Source: Candidatus Villigracilis propinquus
GTDB lineage: Bacteria; Chloroflexota; Anaerolineae; Anaerolineales; Villigracilaceae
Direction of reading: 5' to 3'
NCBI GenBank assembly: GCA_016714565.1
Contig: JADKDM010000026.1
Span: 16,305 to 80,304 of the forward strand
Length of the DNA stretch: 64,000 nt
Shown: in pieces, positions 17,023 through 25,728 of the stretch
Numbering within the stretch: position 1 is the stretch's first letter
How the letters are laid out: each line of letters starts with the position of its first letter
The notes under the pieces: model-generated
The model's input: the letters and a program-made list of their open reading frames with translations, nothing else
Told to the model about the DNA's origin: nothing
The model's database searches: none
Made by a program: the position numbers and the translations under genes

Positions 17023-18671
17023 ATGCCAGCCGATCTGCTTATTGTTACCCCTTCAGTTAGTCTTGGTGAATCCATCCGTCAAATTTTGGATGAAACTAAG
17101 CTCTATCGAAGCCATGTTGTCAACAACAAGGCTTCTGCTGTTGTGCGCGCTGATGAAATTGGCGTCCCCCTTGCGATGCTCGACGCTGCTCTTGGCGAAG
17201 ACTGGGTACTTGAGATCGGAAATGCGCTGCGTACGGTTCGCCCTGCGCTCAATCTTGTTATCCTCTGCGAAGAAAGTGGAAGTGTCCCTGCCTTCGATAG
17301 CTTGCGTCCATGGATACTTGTCCGCAAGCCGTTTAAGATGTCAGGGTTTATGACGGCGATCAGCCAGCCGCCGCAACAGCGCCCTGCAGCTCCGCCCCCC
17401 CCCAACCGACTGCAACCGTTCCCCTGCCGTGGCTGAGTGACCAGACCAAAGCAGCGCAACACCTCACCCGCCTGACATTGGAATCTTCCGCGCAGGCCGC
17501 ATTGATTACCCTCAAAAATGATCTGTGGGCATACGCGGGCGGCCTCTCACAAAACGCCGCCAAGGAAGTTGCACAGACCGTCACCCGCAATTGGGACGGA
17601 CAAAAAGGTTCAGACCTTCTGCGTTTCATCCGCCTGGAAAGCACCAAAGCCGAGCACATGCTGTACGCCACGCGCCTCACATCAGATACCGTGCTTGCAT
17701 TCGTATTCGATGCCGAAACCCCCTTCAGCACCATTCGCGCACAAGCCAGCCAGCTCGTCAATGAGTTTGGGAGCGACAAACCCGAACCACAAAAACCTGC
17801 CAAATCTGCACCCAAACAGATCAATGATTTTCCCGATGACCTGGAAGAGAACGAAGAGCTGAACATTGCTCCGATCTCAAACATTCTTATAGATATTCCC
17901 ACGCCAAATCCCACGCCCGCTTCTACACGTGACCTTGGCATGGCGCGGCCAAAAGAAAGATTCGACCCCAACCAGACACGCGTCTCCGAACCGCTTTCAA
18001 ATGCCTCAGTTTTCAACCGTGAAGCATCTCCCTCCATTCAAATGGGACACCGCATGATGGATCAGACTCAAGCTTCCAAAGCGAGTATTGAACCTCAAAC
18101 AGTACTTGATGAAGCGGAAGTTACGGCACCGTCACGTTTGAACCAGAGACCGGAAACACCCGTTTCCAGACCCGCCAGCGAAACTGATTCAACCCGCGAA
18201 AGCCCATCCACAGAAATTGCGCGAAAACTCGTTGTGGAACCCACCACGGCTGGCTTGTACCATCTGACGTACGCCTGCCTGCTCGTGCCGAGATTTTCCT
18301 CCCATTACATCACCGGCGACCTTGCCGACCATCTCGGCGACTGGCTCCCGAACATCTGCATTGCCTTTGGCTGGCGATTGGAATATCTGGCGGTACGCCC
18401 TGAGTATTTGCAATGGGTCGTGAATGTTCAACCGAATACATCTCCCGGTTATCTCATGCGTATCATGCGCCAGCAAACTTCAGAGAAAGTTTTCGCCGAC
18501 TTCACCCGTTTGAAGAAGGAAAATCCCTCTGGTGATTTCTGGGCGCCTGGATATCTCATTATGGGCGGCACGCAGCCGCACCCGCCGCAACTGGTTCGGG
18601 ATTACATCCGCCAGACCCGTCAGCGCCAGGGACAGGAAGCCGCTCCACCTGCACCGCGTGGACGTCAATAA
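17023..18671 (+). CDS. Fusion: receiver-like domain, roadblock-like domain, and degenerate IS200-type (TnpA) domain; one-base frameshift
   Basis: From ATG 17023 (MPADLLIVTPSV) the first 115 residues look like a response-regulator receiver fold with the late KPF motif (LVRKPFK) but no acidic pocket. The frame then breaks in a C9 run (17395-17403); one more C restores reading through to 18671, about 549 residues. Next is a segment (AALITLKNDLWAYAGGLSQ...) similar in layout to roadblock/LC7 domains, then a Pro/Ser-rich linker of about 140 residues. The C-terminal 120 residues match the Y1 transposase fold (GLYHLTYACLLVPRF, LSPG-like TSPGYLMRIMRQ, FWAPGYLIMGG, VRDYIRQ). The HUH motif is replaced by PEYLQWVV, while the helix with the candidate Tyr (DYIRQ) stays. 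It is probably an exapted, non-transposing protein. Confidence 0.7.
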
Positions 18672-18678
18672 AAAAATT

Positions 18679-18712
18679 AAGCGCAGAGTATAATCAACTC
18701 TGCGCTTCTTGT
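18679..18712 (+). terminator. Rho-independent terminator
   Basis: AAGCGCAGAGT (18679-18689) pairs with ACTCTGCGCTT (18697-18707) and is followed by CTTGTTT. It directly follows the stop codon of the receiver/IS200-like fusion gene. Confidence 0.85.
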
Positions 18713-18729
18713 TTAACATTCCATATACC

Positions 18730-18812
18730 CGTCATTGCGAGGAAGGCACTTGTTCTTCCCGACGAAGCATCTCATTACTGCATTAGAGATTGCTCCCGCA
18801 CTTGCAATGACA
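18730..18812. repeat. Intergenic inverted repeat, CGTCATTGCGAGGA family (family G)
   Basis: CGTCATTGCGAGGAAGG begins the element and CTTGCAATGACAATTG ends it; inside are GACGAAGCATCTC and GAGATTGCTCCC, which also pair. The same general sequence (CGTCATTGCGAG...GCAATCTC) is known as an interspersed palindrome in many unrelated bacterial genomes. This copy is 83 bases long and imperfect. It occupies most of the gap before polA. Confidence 0.8.
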
Positions 18813-18824
18813 ATTGAGTAAACC

Positions 18825-21623
18825 ATGCCCCCTACCCTTTATCTAATTGACGGACACGCCCTCGCTTATCGAATGTACTTCGCCCTCACCGCGGGCGGAG
18901 GCAGCGGACGCTGGATGACCTCCACTGGTGAACCCACCGCTGGAGTGTATGGCTTCGCGCGCGAACTCGTCCGCGTGCTGGAGCAGGAAAAGCCCGAATA
19001 TCTTGCGGTTGCATTTGATGTAGGCAAAACCTTCCGCGATGCGATCTTCCCTGAATACAAAGGCACGCGCGAAAAAATGCCCGATGACCTGCGTCCGCAG
19101 TTGGACCGCATCCGCGAGATGGTGGATGCTTTCAACATTCCGCGCCTTGAAAGGGAAGGCTACGAAGCAGACGATGTCCTTGGGAGCGCTGCCAAAATAG
19201 CGATGGAACAAGGCTTGGGCGTAAAAATAATCACAGGTGACAGAGACCTGCTCCAGTTAGTCAATGAGCGGACGGCTGTCTATCTCGCAGGGGATGATGC
19301 GACCTACATCTCCGATGCGGATGTCATCAAAAAGCTGGGCGTGCGCGCCGATCAGGTTGTAGATTACAAAGCCATCGTTGGCGACACATCCGATAATATC
19401 CCGGGCGTAAAAGGCGTGGGCGAAAAGACTGCGATCGCTTTGCTGGAAAAATTCCAGACATTGGATGCGATCTACGCCAACCTCGATAAGGTGGAGAATC
19501 GTTGGAAGGGAAAATTTGAAGCGAGCAGGGAAACGGCATATATGAGCCGCGACCTCGCGCAGATCGAAGTCAACCTCAAAATAGATCTCGACCTTGAACA
19601 CGCGGCTATTAAACCTTTTGACCCGACCAAACTTGAAACTTTTTTCAAGGAAATGGAATTCAAGACTCTGCTTGCAAAAGTCCCTGCCATCAGCGGACAT
19701 GCGCCAGTCACGGAAGTGATCGCCAGACCAAAGAAGGGCAAGGCTGGCGAACAGATTTCCATGTTCCAGAACCAGCCGCAGATCGTGACGTTCTCACAGC
19801 CTTCCACCATTGAAGTGATCGTCGTGGATACTGACGAAAAGCTCGACGCGATGACAAAAGAACTTGCGAAAGCAAAAGTGATTTCCTTCGATACGGAAAC
19901 AACCTCCACCGAAGAAATGAAAGCAGAGATCGTCGGCATTTCGCTGGCCGTCAAAGAGGGACAGGGGTATTACATACCCGTCGGTCATTCGATTGGCAAG
20001 AACCTGCAAATCGAAAAAGTGATCGAAGCCATCACGCCATCCATGACGAACGCGAAGATCGGCAAAGTGGCGCACAACGCAAAATATGATTACATCGTCA
20101 TTGCACGCTATGGACTTGTCGTCTCGCCGTTGGCCTTCGACACGATGCTCGCTGAATTCATCGTTGACCCATCCTCACGCAACCTCGGCTTGAAAAATCT
20201 TGCATCTTTCCGCCTCGGCGAAGAGATGACGCATATCGAAGAACTCATCGGCAAAGGCAAGAAGCAGATCAGCATGGCAGATGTTACAGTGGAAGCCGCC
20301 GCGCCATACGCCGCCGCCGATGCGGAAAATACGCTGCGCCTGATGCCCATTCTCGAAAAAGAATTGGAGCGCGTGAACGGCAGAAAAATTCTGGACGAGA
20401 TCGACATGCCGCTCACCGAAGTGCTTTCCAATATGGAAATGGCTGGCGCGTTAATCGACACCAAATTCTTCGCCGAAATGTCGAAGGAATTGGAAAAACG
20501 CCTCGCTGAAATTGAGAAGGAAATTTACGGCCACGCAGGCAAGACGTTCAACATCAACTCGCCGCAGCAACTTTCGGATGTGTTATTCAATCACCTGCGC
20601 CTCGAACCACCCGACAAAGGCCGCAAAACAGCTACGGGCTTTTACTCCACCTCAGCAGATGTGCTCGAAGCCTTGCGCGATAAACACCCCATCCTCGAAT
20701 GGATCCTTGAACAGCGCGAACTCTCCAAACTCAAATCCACCTATGTGGATGCGCTCCCCTTGCAGGTGGATGCGAACACGGGCCGCGTACACACCTCCTA
20801 CAGCCAGATCGGCGCAGTGACGGGACGCCTCTCGTCCAATAACCCGAACTTGCAGAACATCCCCATCCGCACCGAGACGGGACGCCGCGTGCGCAACGGC
20901 TTCATCGCTGATAAAGGCAACGTCCTGCTTTCTGTGGATTACTCGCAAATCGAATTACGCATCGTCGCGCACATGGCGCAGGATGAAGCCATGCTGGCAG
21001 CCTTCCGTGCTGGAGAAGATATCCACGCCACCACTGCCGCTGCCATCTACGACATTGAATTGGACAAAGTCACCAAGGACATGCGCCGCCATGCAAAAGC
21101 CATCAACTTCGGCTTGATCTACGGCATGTCCGCATTCGGCCTCACCCGCACTACAGAGTTGACATTGGCCGAGGCGGAGGATTTCGTCAAAGCCTATTTT
21201 AGGAAATTCCCGGGCGTGAAAAAATATCTCGACGGTATGCGCAAACAAGCCGCCGAGATCGGCTACGTGGAAACCCTGCTCGGACGCAAACGCTACTTCC
21301 CTGCCCTGCAAGGCAAGGTCAATGTGCAGATGAAGAACCGCGAAGAACGCGAAGCCATCAATGCGCCCATCCAGGGCACCGCCGCGGATATTATGAAGAT
21401 CGCCATGCTGAAGATCCCCTCCGCGCTGAAAGATGCGGGCTTGAAAGGCAAAATGCTATTGCAGGTACACGATGAACTCGTGTTGGAATGTCCGAAGAGC
21501 GAAACACAAAAGACTGCGCAAGTCGTTCAGGAGACGATGGCAAATGCCTACCCGATCAGCGTGCCCCTCGAAACAGAAGCAAGAGCGGGCGCGAGTTGGG
21601 GCGAGATGTCCGTATTGAAATAA
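18825..21623 (+). CDS. polA: DNA polymerase I
   Basis: 932 residues, full length. The N-terminal 5'-3' exonuclease (about 1-290) has YLIDGHALAYR, the acidic centres YEADDVLG and TGDRDLLQLV, and a helix-hairpin-helix DNA-binding region (GVKGVGEKTA). The 3'-5' exonuclease domain keeps Asp356 (FDTETT), Asp422 (HNAKYD) and Asp499 (YAAADAE), so proofreading should be active. The polymerase domain has motif A with Asp705 (DYSQIELR), motif B (RRHAKAINFGLIYGMS) and motif C with Asp883 (VHDELVLE). It serves repair and Okazaki-fragment processing. No clear ribosome site precedes ATG 18825. Confidence 0.97.
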   Translation: MPPTLYLIDGHALAYRMYFALTAGGGSGRWMTSTGEPTAGVYGFARELVRVLEQEKPEYLAVAFDVGKTFRDAIFPEYKGTREKMPDDLRPQLDRIREMVDAFNIPRLEREGYEADDVLGSAAKIAMEQGLGVKIITGDRDLLQLVNERTAVYLAGDDATYISDADVIKKLGVRADQVVDYKAIVGDTSDNIPGVKGVGEKTAIALLEKFQTLDAIYANLDKVENRWKGKFEASRETAYMSRDLAQIEVNLKIDLDLEHAAIKPFDPTKLETFFKEMEFKTLLAKVPAISGHAPVTEVIARPKKGKAGEQISMFQNQPQIVTFSQPSTIEVIVVDTDEKLDAMTKELAKAKVISFDTETTSTEEMKAEIVGISLAVKEGQGYYIPVGHSIGKNLQIEKVIEAITPSMTNAKIGKVAHNAKYDYIVIARYGLVVSPLAFDTMLAEFIVDPSSRNLGLKNLASFRLGEEMTHIEELIGKGKKQISMADVTVEAAAPYAAADAENTLRLMPILEKELERVNGRKILDEIDMPLTEVLSNMEMAGALIDTKFFAEMSKELEKRLAEIEKEIYGHAGKTFNINSPQQLSDVLFNHLRLEPPDKGRKTATGFYSTSADVLEALRDKHPILEWILEQRELSKLKSTYVDALPLQVDANTGRVHTSYSQIGAVTGRLSSNNPNLQNIPIRTETGRRVRNGFIADKGNVLLSVDYSQIELRIVAHMAQDEAMLAAFRAGEDIHATTAAAIYDIELDKVTKDMRRHAKAINFGLIYGMSAFGLTRTTELTLAEAEDFVKAYFRKFPGVKKYLDGMRKQAAEIGYVETLLGRKRYFPALQGKVNVQMKNREEREAINAPIQGTAADIMKIAMLKIPSALKDAGLKGKMLLQVHDELVLECPKSETQKTAQVVQETMANAYPISVPLETEARAGASWGEMSVLK

Positions 21624-21628
21624 TCACA

Positions 21629-21690
21629 AGACCCTAAAGGTTTCTTCGCGATCAAAAATATAGGATTGTCATGAAAAACCTGTAGGGTCT
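21629..21690. repeat. Imperfect inverted repeat after polA
   Basis: AGACCCTAAAGGTTT (21629-21643) and AAACCTGTAGGGTCT (21676-21690) pair with one mismatch around 32 bases and are followed by CTCTTT. It may work as a terminator for polA. The CCTxxAAGGTTTCTTC wording resembles the hairpin at 25391-25438, so a shared repeat family is possible. Confidence 0.6.
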
Positions 21691-21760
21691 CTTTCGTAAC
21701 AAGGTTATAATTCCATATCCAATGAACAAATCCTCGCACACGCGAAAGTAGAAAATAATT

Positions 21761-24070
21761 ATGCCCGGACGAGATGATATTTTTCAAAAAGCAATGAACG
21801 AAGGCCACTCCGCAGCCTGGGACCAGGAATGGGACAAGGCAGTCGGCGCCTATCGCCGCGCCTTGCAGGAAATGCCCGATAACCCCAAGGCGCTCAGCAG
21901 CCTTGCGCTTGCCCTTTACCAGTCCGGCGCCATCGAAGAGGCATTGCATATCTACATGAGCGTAGCAAAGCTCTCTCCCGATGACCCCGTGCCCATGGAA
22001 AAAGTGGCGCAGCTTTCTGAACGCCTCGGAAATTTGAAGAACGCAATGGACGCCGCCATCCGTGCCGGTGACCTCTTCTTGCAGCAGCGTGATACTGAAA
22101 AAGCTCTTGAAAACTGGGCGCGCGTTACAAACCTAAACCCCGAACACGCCATTGCACGTTCACGTCTTGCGCAAGTTCATGAAAGGCTCGGTCACACCCA
22201 GCAGGCCGTAACTGAATACCTAGCGCTGGCCAGCATCATTCAACGCGCGGGCAATGCCGAAAAATCAAAAGAGATGGTGGATAAAGCACAGTCTCTTTCG
22301 CCCAACAGCACCGAAGTAAAGCAGGCGCAGACTTTGCTCAAGACGGGACAACTGCTTCCCAAACCGATTCGCGGCAAAGGCGGTACGGGACCGATCCGCA
22401 TGTCGCAGATCAAGCAATTGCAGGAACCTCAAAAAGCCGCCTCCGGTCTGGACCCGATCACTGAAGCACGCCAAAAAGCATTGACCCAGCTGGCAGAGCT
22501 GCTCTTCGAATTCTCCGATGACAGCCCCGCCGCGCAGGAACGCCGTGGTCTTTCCGCCATCATGAAAGGCACGGGCGGAATTTCCATGCAGCAATCCGAA
22601 CAGACAAAAGTTGTGCTGCATCTGGGTCAGGCCATTGACGCGCAAAGCAAAGGCAAGGAAACGCAGGCCGCTGAAGAAATGGAAGCCGCCATTGAAGCGA
22701 ACTTCAAACACCCCGCGCTCTACTTCAACCTCGGGCTGCTGCGCTTCAAAGGCGAGCGTTTTGAAAGCGCACAACGCTTTTTACAGAATGCCGTCAAACA
22801 CCATGATTACGCCCTCGGTACCCGCCTGCTGCTGGGACAAATGCTCGTCAAAAAAGCGGATTTCCACAACGCCTCACTGGAATATCTAGAAGCATTAAAG
22901 CTCGCCGACTCCATGACCGTCTCTGCAGACAAAGTAGATGACATCCGCCAGCAATACGAACCCATCATCGAAGCGCAAAAGAATGAAAAAGATGATGTTG
23001 TCCTGCGCAAGATATCCGAGAATATCGACAGCCTCCTCACCCGCCCCGACTGGCGCGAACAACTCCACAAGACCCGCGACCAAATGCCAAAGCAGGATGG
23101 CGACATGCTCGCCCCGCTGGCAGATGTGATCCTGCAAGCCCAATCCAGTTCCGTGCTCGAATCTATGAACCGCATCAATCAACTGGCACGCATGGGAACC
23201 CTCCGCTCCGCGATGGATGAAGCCTACGACGCCATTACGCACGCCCCCACCTACCTGCCCCTCCACACCCTCATGGGTGACCTGCTCGTTCAGGAAGGCC
23301 GCCCTGTGGAAGCGATCGCAAAATATACCGTGGTGGCACAATCCTACAGCGCACGCGGTGAAGTGCTGCAAGCCTCCAAACTATTACGCCGCATCATCCA
23401 ACTCTCCCCCATGGACCTCGGCGCACGCAACCGCCTCATCGATCAACTCGTTGCACGCGGACAGGTGGACGATGCCATTCATGAATATCTCGAACTCGCC
23501 GCCATTCACTACCGCCTCGCCGAACTGGATATGGCCCGCAAAACCTACACCATCGCCCTGCGTCTCGTTCAACAAGGCAACGCCAGCCGTGACTGGAACA
23601 CCCACATCCTCCAGCGCATGGCCGATATTGACCTGCAGCGCCTCGACTGGAAACAAGCCTTGCGCATCTACGAACAGATCCGCACCCTCGCCCCCGATGA
23701 CGACTCCGCCCGCAAACAGATCATTGAACTCAACCTGCGCATGGCCCAGCCAGACAAGGCCCTGAGCGAACTCGAGAATTACATCAACCACCTCGAAAGC
23801 CAGAACAAAAATGAACTGTCCATCACCTTCCTAGAAGAACTCGTCAAGGAACACGAAGACCAGCCGCTGCTCAAACGCACCCTCGCCGCGCAGCTCCATC
23901 AAATGGGGCGCACCGCCGAAGCCGTCACCCTGCTCGATGTCCTCGGCGAAATCCTCGTGGAAAAAGGGGACCGTGACGGCGCCATCGACGTCATCAACCA
24001 GATCGTACTCATGAACCCGCAAAATGTGGAAGAGTATCGGCAGCTTCTAAACCAATTGAGAAGCGTATAA
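21761..24070 (+). CDS. Large tetratricopeptide repeat (TPR) protein
   Basis: 769 residues composed of TPR-like helical pairs from end to end (for example WDKAVGAYRRALQEMPDNPKA, AIARSRLAQVHERLG, DWKQALRIYEQIRTLAPDD). No signal peptide, membrane helix or enzyme motif is seen, so it is likely a cytoplasmic scaffold. A -10 box TATAAT (21706-21711) lies about 50 bases upstream. The ATG at 21761 follows an A-rich stretch without a strong ribosome site. Its partners are not evident from neighbours. A terminator follows at 24093. Confidence 0.85.
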   Translation: MPGRDDIFQKAMNEGHSAAWDQEWDKAVGAYRRALQEMPDNPKALSSLALALYQSGAIEEALHIYMSVAKLSPDDPVPMEKVAQLSERLGNLKNAMDAAIRAGDLFLQQRDTEKALENWARVTNLNPEHAIARSRLAQVHERLGHTQQAVTEYLALASIIQRAGNAEKSKEMVDKAQSLSPNSTEVKQAQTLLKTGQLLPKPIRGKGGTGPIRMSQIKQLQEPQKAASGLDPITEARQKALTQLAELLFEFSDDSPAAQERRGLSAIMKGTGGISMQQSEQTKVVLHLGQAIDAQSKGKETQAAEEMEAAIEANFKHPALYFNLGLLRFKGERFESAQRFLQNAVKHHDYALGTRLLLGQMLVKKADFHNASLEYLEALKLADSMTVSADKVDDIRQQYEPIIEAQKNEKDDVVLRKISENIDSLLTRPDWREQLHKTRDQMPKQDGDMLAPLADVILQAQSSSVLESMNRINQLARMGTLRSAMDEAYDAITHAPTYLPLHTLMGDLLVQEGRPVEAIAKYTVVAQSYSARGEVLQASKLLRRIIQLSPMDLGARNRLIDQLVARGQVDDAIHEYLELAAIHYRLAELDMARKTYTIALRLVQQGNASRDWNTHILQRMADIDLQRLDWKQALRIYEQIRTLAPDDDSARKQIIELNLRMAQPDKALSELENYINHLESQNKNELSITFLEELVKEHEDQPLLKRTLAAQLHQMGRTAEAVTLLDVLGEILVEKGDRDGAIDVINQIVLMNPQNVEEYRQLLNQLRSV

Positions 24071-24092
24071 AAAAATCCCGCACACGACATCG

Positions 24093-24127
24093 AATGTCCA
24101 TCGCCAACACGCGGTGGACATTTTTAT
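24093..24127 (+). terminator. Rho-independent terminator
   Basis: AATGTCCA (24093-24100) pairs with TGGACATT (24115-24122), with further GCC/GCGG contacts inside, and is followed by TTTATT. It closes the TPR gene. The rest of the gap up to 24310 shows no gene or repeat. Confidence 0.8.
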
Positions 24128-24310
24128 TTCCCGCCTCATTCTTAATCTGTTACCTGCCCCTGTTTCAAAAACATTTTCGCACACAGTACCGCACGATCTA
24201 TCTTGCGAGTCATTTCATAAAACAAAAACTGCTTAAACCATTTGACTAATGACAATCCTTCACTCCATTCGGTGACAAATGTTTACGAAGGGATAAACGC
24301 ACCTGCGTGC

Positions 24311-24316
24311 TATAAT
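24311..24316 (+). promoter_or_regulatory. Putative -10 box (TATAAT) of heme A synthase
   Basis: TATAAT is 29 bases before the ATG at 24346, allowing a short leader with the ribosome site GGAGAA (24335-24340). A -35 element could not be chosen with confidence. Confidence 0.55.
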
Positions 24317-24345
24317 CCGTGCGATTTCAATATTGGAGAAGCAAT

Positions 24346-25374
24346 ATGCTAAAAACCCAAAACAGCGCCGTGATGAAATGGCTTTACATTTTCGCCTTCG
24401 TCGTAGCCTTCCTTGTCGTCTTCGGGGGATTCGTCCGTCTCACCCGCTCGGGGCTTTCCATCGTGGAATGGAATCCCATCAGCGGAGCCATGCCCCCCAT
24501 CGGCCAGCAGGCTTGGGAAGAGGAATTCGCCAAATATCAACTCACGCCCGAATACCTTAAGATCAACACAGGCATGACCCTTGAACGCTATAAGTTCATC
24601 TTCTACATGGAATGGTTCCACCGCAACATTGCACGCACAGCGGGGCTGTTCTATGCCATCCCTGTTTTCTACTTCCTTTTCAAGAAGACCATTCCCTTCA
24701 AGGAATTCGGCATCTATTTTGTGATGGGCATTCTCTTCATTTCACAGGCGGTTGCAGGCTGGGTCATGGTTGCCAGCGGCCTCGTGGACCGTCCCGCCGT
24801 CAGCCATTTCAACCTCACCATCCATCTTTTATTGGCGCTCACCCTCTTCGGCCTCGCTTTATGGACAGCCTTTGGACATAAATTCGGGTTTCACGATGCC
24901 AGTAAAAAAGCTGTTTGGTCTCTGCCTTCCAAACTTTCTCTTGTTGCATTTGTCGTCCTTGTTATTCAGATCACTTACGGCGGCTTCACCGCTGGCCTCA
25001 AGGCGGGCCACGTCTCAGACACATGGCCGACGATGATGGGCGCGCTGATCCCACCCAACCTGTTTACCACCTGGGTAGCTGTCTTTGAATCGCCGCAGAC
25101 CATCGTATTCATCCATCGCTGGTTCGCATGGCTGGGAATTATCCTCGTGCCTGTGGTGTTCTACTATGTCAAAAAGCAAAATTATCCCGCCGATATTCAG
25201 AACGGAATGAAGTGGTTGATCGGCGTGGTCGCATTGCAGATCACATTGGGCGTGCTGACCATTCTCTCCTACGTCAACATCGTTATCGCGTTGCTGCACC
25301 AGGCCAATGCCATCGTCCTGTTCGGCCTCGCCGTGTATTTCATCCATCGGTTCAGAGCATTGGACGCGAAATAA
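24346..25374 (+). CDS. ctaA: Heme A synthase (COX15/CtaA family)
   Basis: 342 residues with eight hydrophobic segments. The family landmarks are present: GGFVRLTRSGLSIVEWNPISG near the N-terminus, EWFHRNIAR with a heme-ligand His, AVSHFNLTIHLLLAL, TYGGFTAGLKAGHVSDTWP, IHRWFAWLG and LLHQANAI. The enzyme oxidises heme O to heme A for aa3-type cytochrome oxidase in the cytoplasmic membrane, so the organism can probably respire oxygen. The ATG at 24346 is chosen over upstream codons because of GGAGAA. No ctaB or oxidase gene lies next to it in this window. Confidence 0.95.
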   Translation: MLKTQNSAVMKWLYIFAFVVAFLVVFGGFVRLTRSGLSIVEWNPISGAMPPIGQQAWEEEFAKYQLTPEYLKINTGMTLERYKFIFYMEWFHRNIARTAGLFYAIPVFYFLFKKTIPFKEFGIYFVMGILFISQAVAGWVMVASGLVDRPAVSHFNLTIHLLLALTLFGLALWTAFGHKFGFHDASKKAVWSLPSKLSLVAFVVLVIQITYGGFTAGLKAGHVSDTWPTMMGALIPPNLFTTWVAVFESPQTIVFIHRWFAWLGIILVPVVFYYVKKQNYPADIQNGMKWLIGVVALQITLGVLTILSYVNIVIALLHQANAIVLFGLAVYFIHRFRALDAK

Positions 25375-25390
25375 AATTTCAAAAGATCAT

Positions 25391-25438
25391 AATATAAAAA
25401 GAGAAGAAGCCTTGCAAGGTTTCTTCTCTTTTTATATT
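25391..25438. terminator. Long bidirectional terminator hairpin
   Basis: The 18-base arm beginning AATATAAAAAGAGAAG (25391-25408) pairs perfectly with 25421-25438, and the centre CCTTGCAAGG is itself a palindrome. A and T runs at both ends suit termination in either direction. It follows heme A synthase. Confidence 0.85.
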
Positions 25439-25714
25439 TATCAAGATAATCACAAAACCCCGAAGGGGAGACATGGCTTTGGACGGCTGAAGCTGACATT
25501 TTCTGGAATCATGGGGGTGCATCTGCACAAGTTTGGATTTTTCTTCGTGAATGACATTGTCAGTGTGGAAAATGCCAAAGATCAGGATCATGCTCATTAC
25601 AAAGCAAGAGGCGAAAAGGTCACTGCCGTCATACCGCCAGCGGATGGTTTCTTCCAGTCCAGCAACCGCGCACGTTATAATTCAAATTAATACAGGCTCA
25701 TTCAAAAACTGCAC
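25439..25714. other. Gene-free spacer of unknown content
   Basis: No open frame here has a credible start and codon pattern. A minus-strand frame (peptide pieces such as IRWRYDGSDLF and MSMILIFGIFHTD) could be a remnant of a gene but no family was recognised. CCCCGAAGGGG forms a small palindrome near 25457. A TATAAT at 25676-25681 and TATACT at 25715-25720 are promoter candidates for the kinase gene downstream. Confidence 0.5.
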
Positions 25715-25720
25715 TATACT
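25715..25720 (+). promoter_or_regulatory. Putative -10 box (TATACT) for a leaderless kinase transcript
   Basis: TATACT is eight bases from the ATG at 25729 and no ribosome site is present. A second candidate, TATAAT at 25676-25681, would give a leader of about 40 bases. Confidence 0.4.
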
Positions 25721-25728
25721 TCCTGCTC

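Noticed and set aside
25379..25597. Minus-strand open frame after heme A synthase
   Set aside because: It overlaps the terminator hairpin, has no ribosome site and matches no family I recognise; kept only as a possible remnant in the spacer entry.
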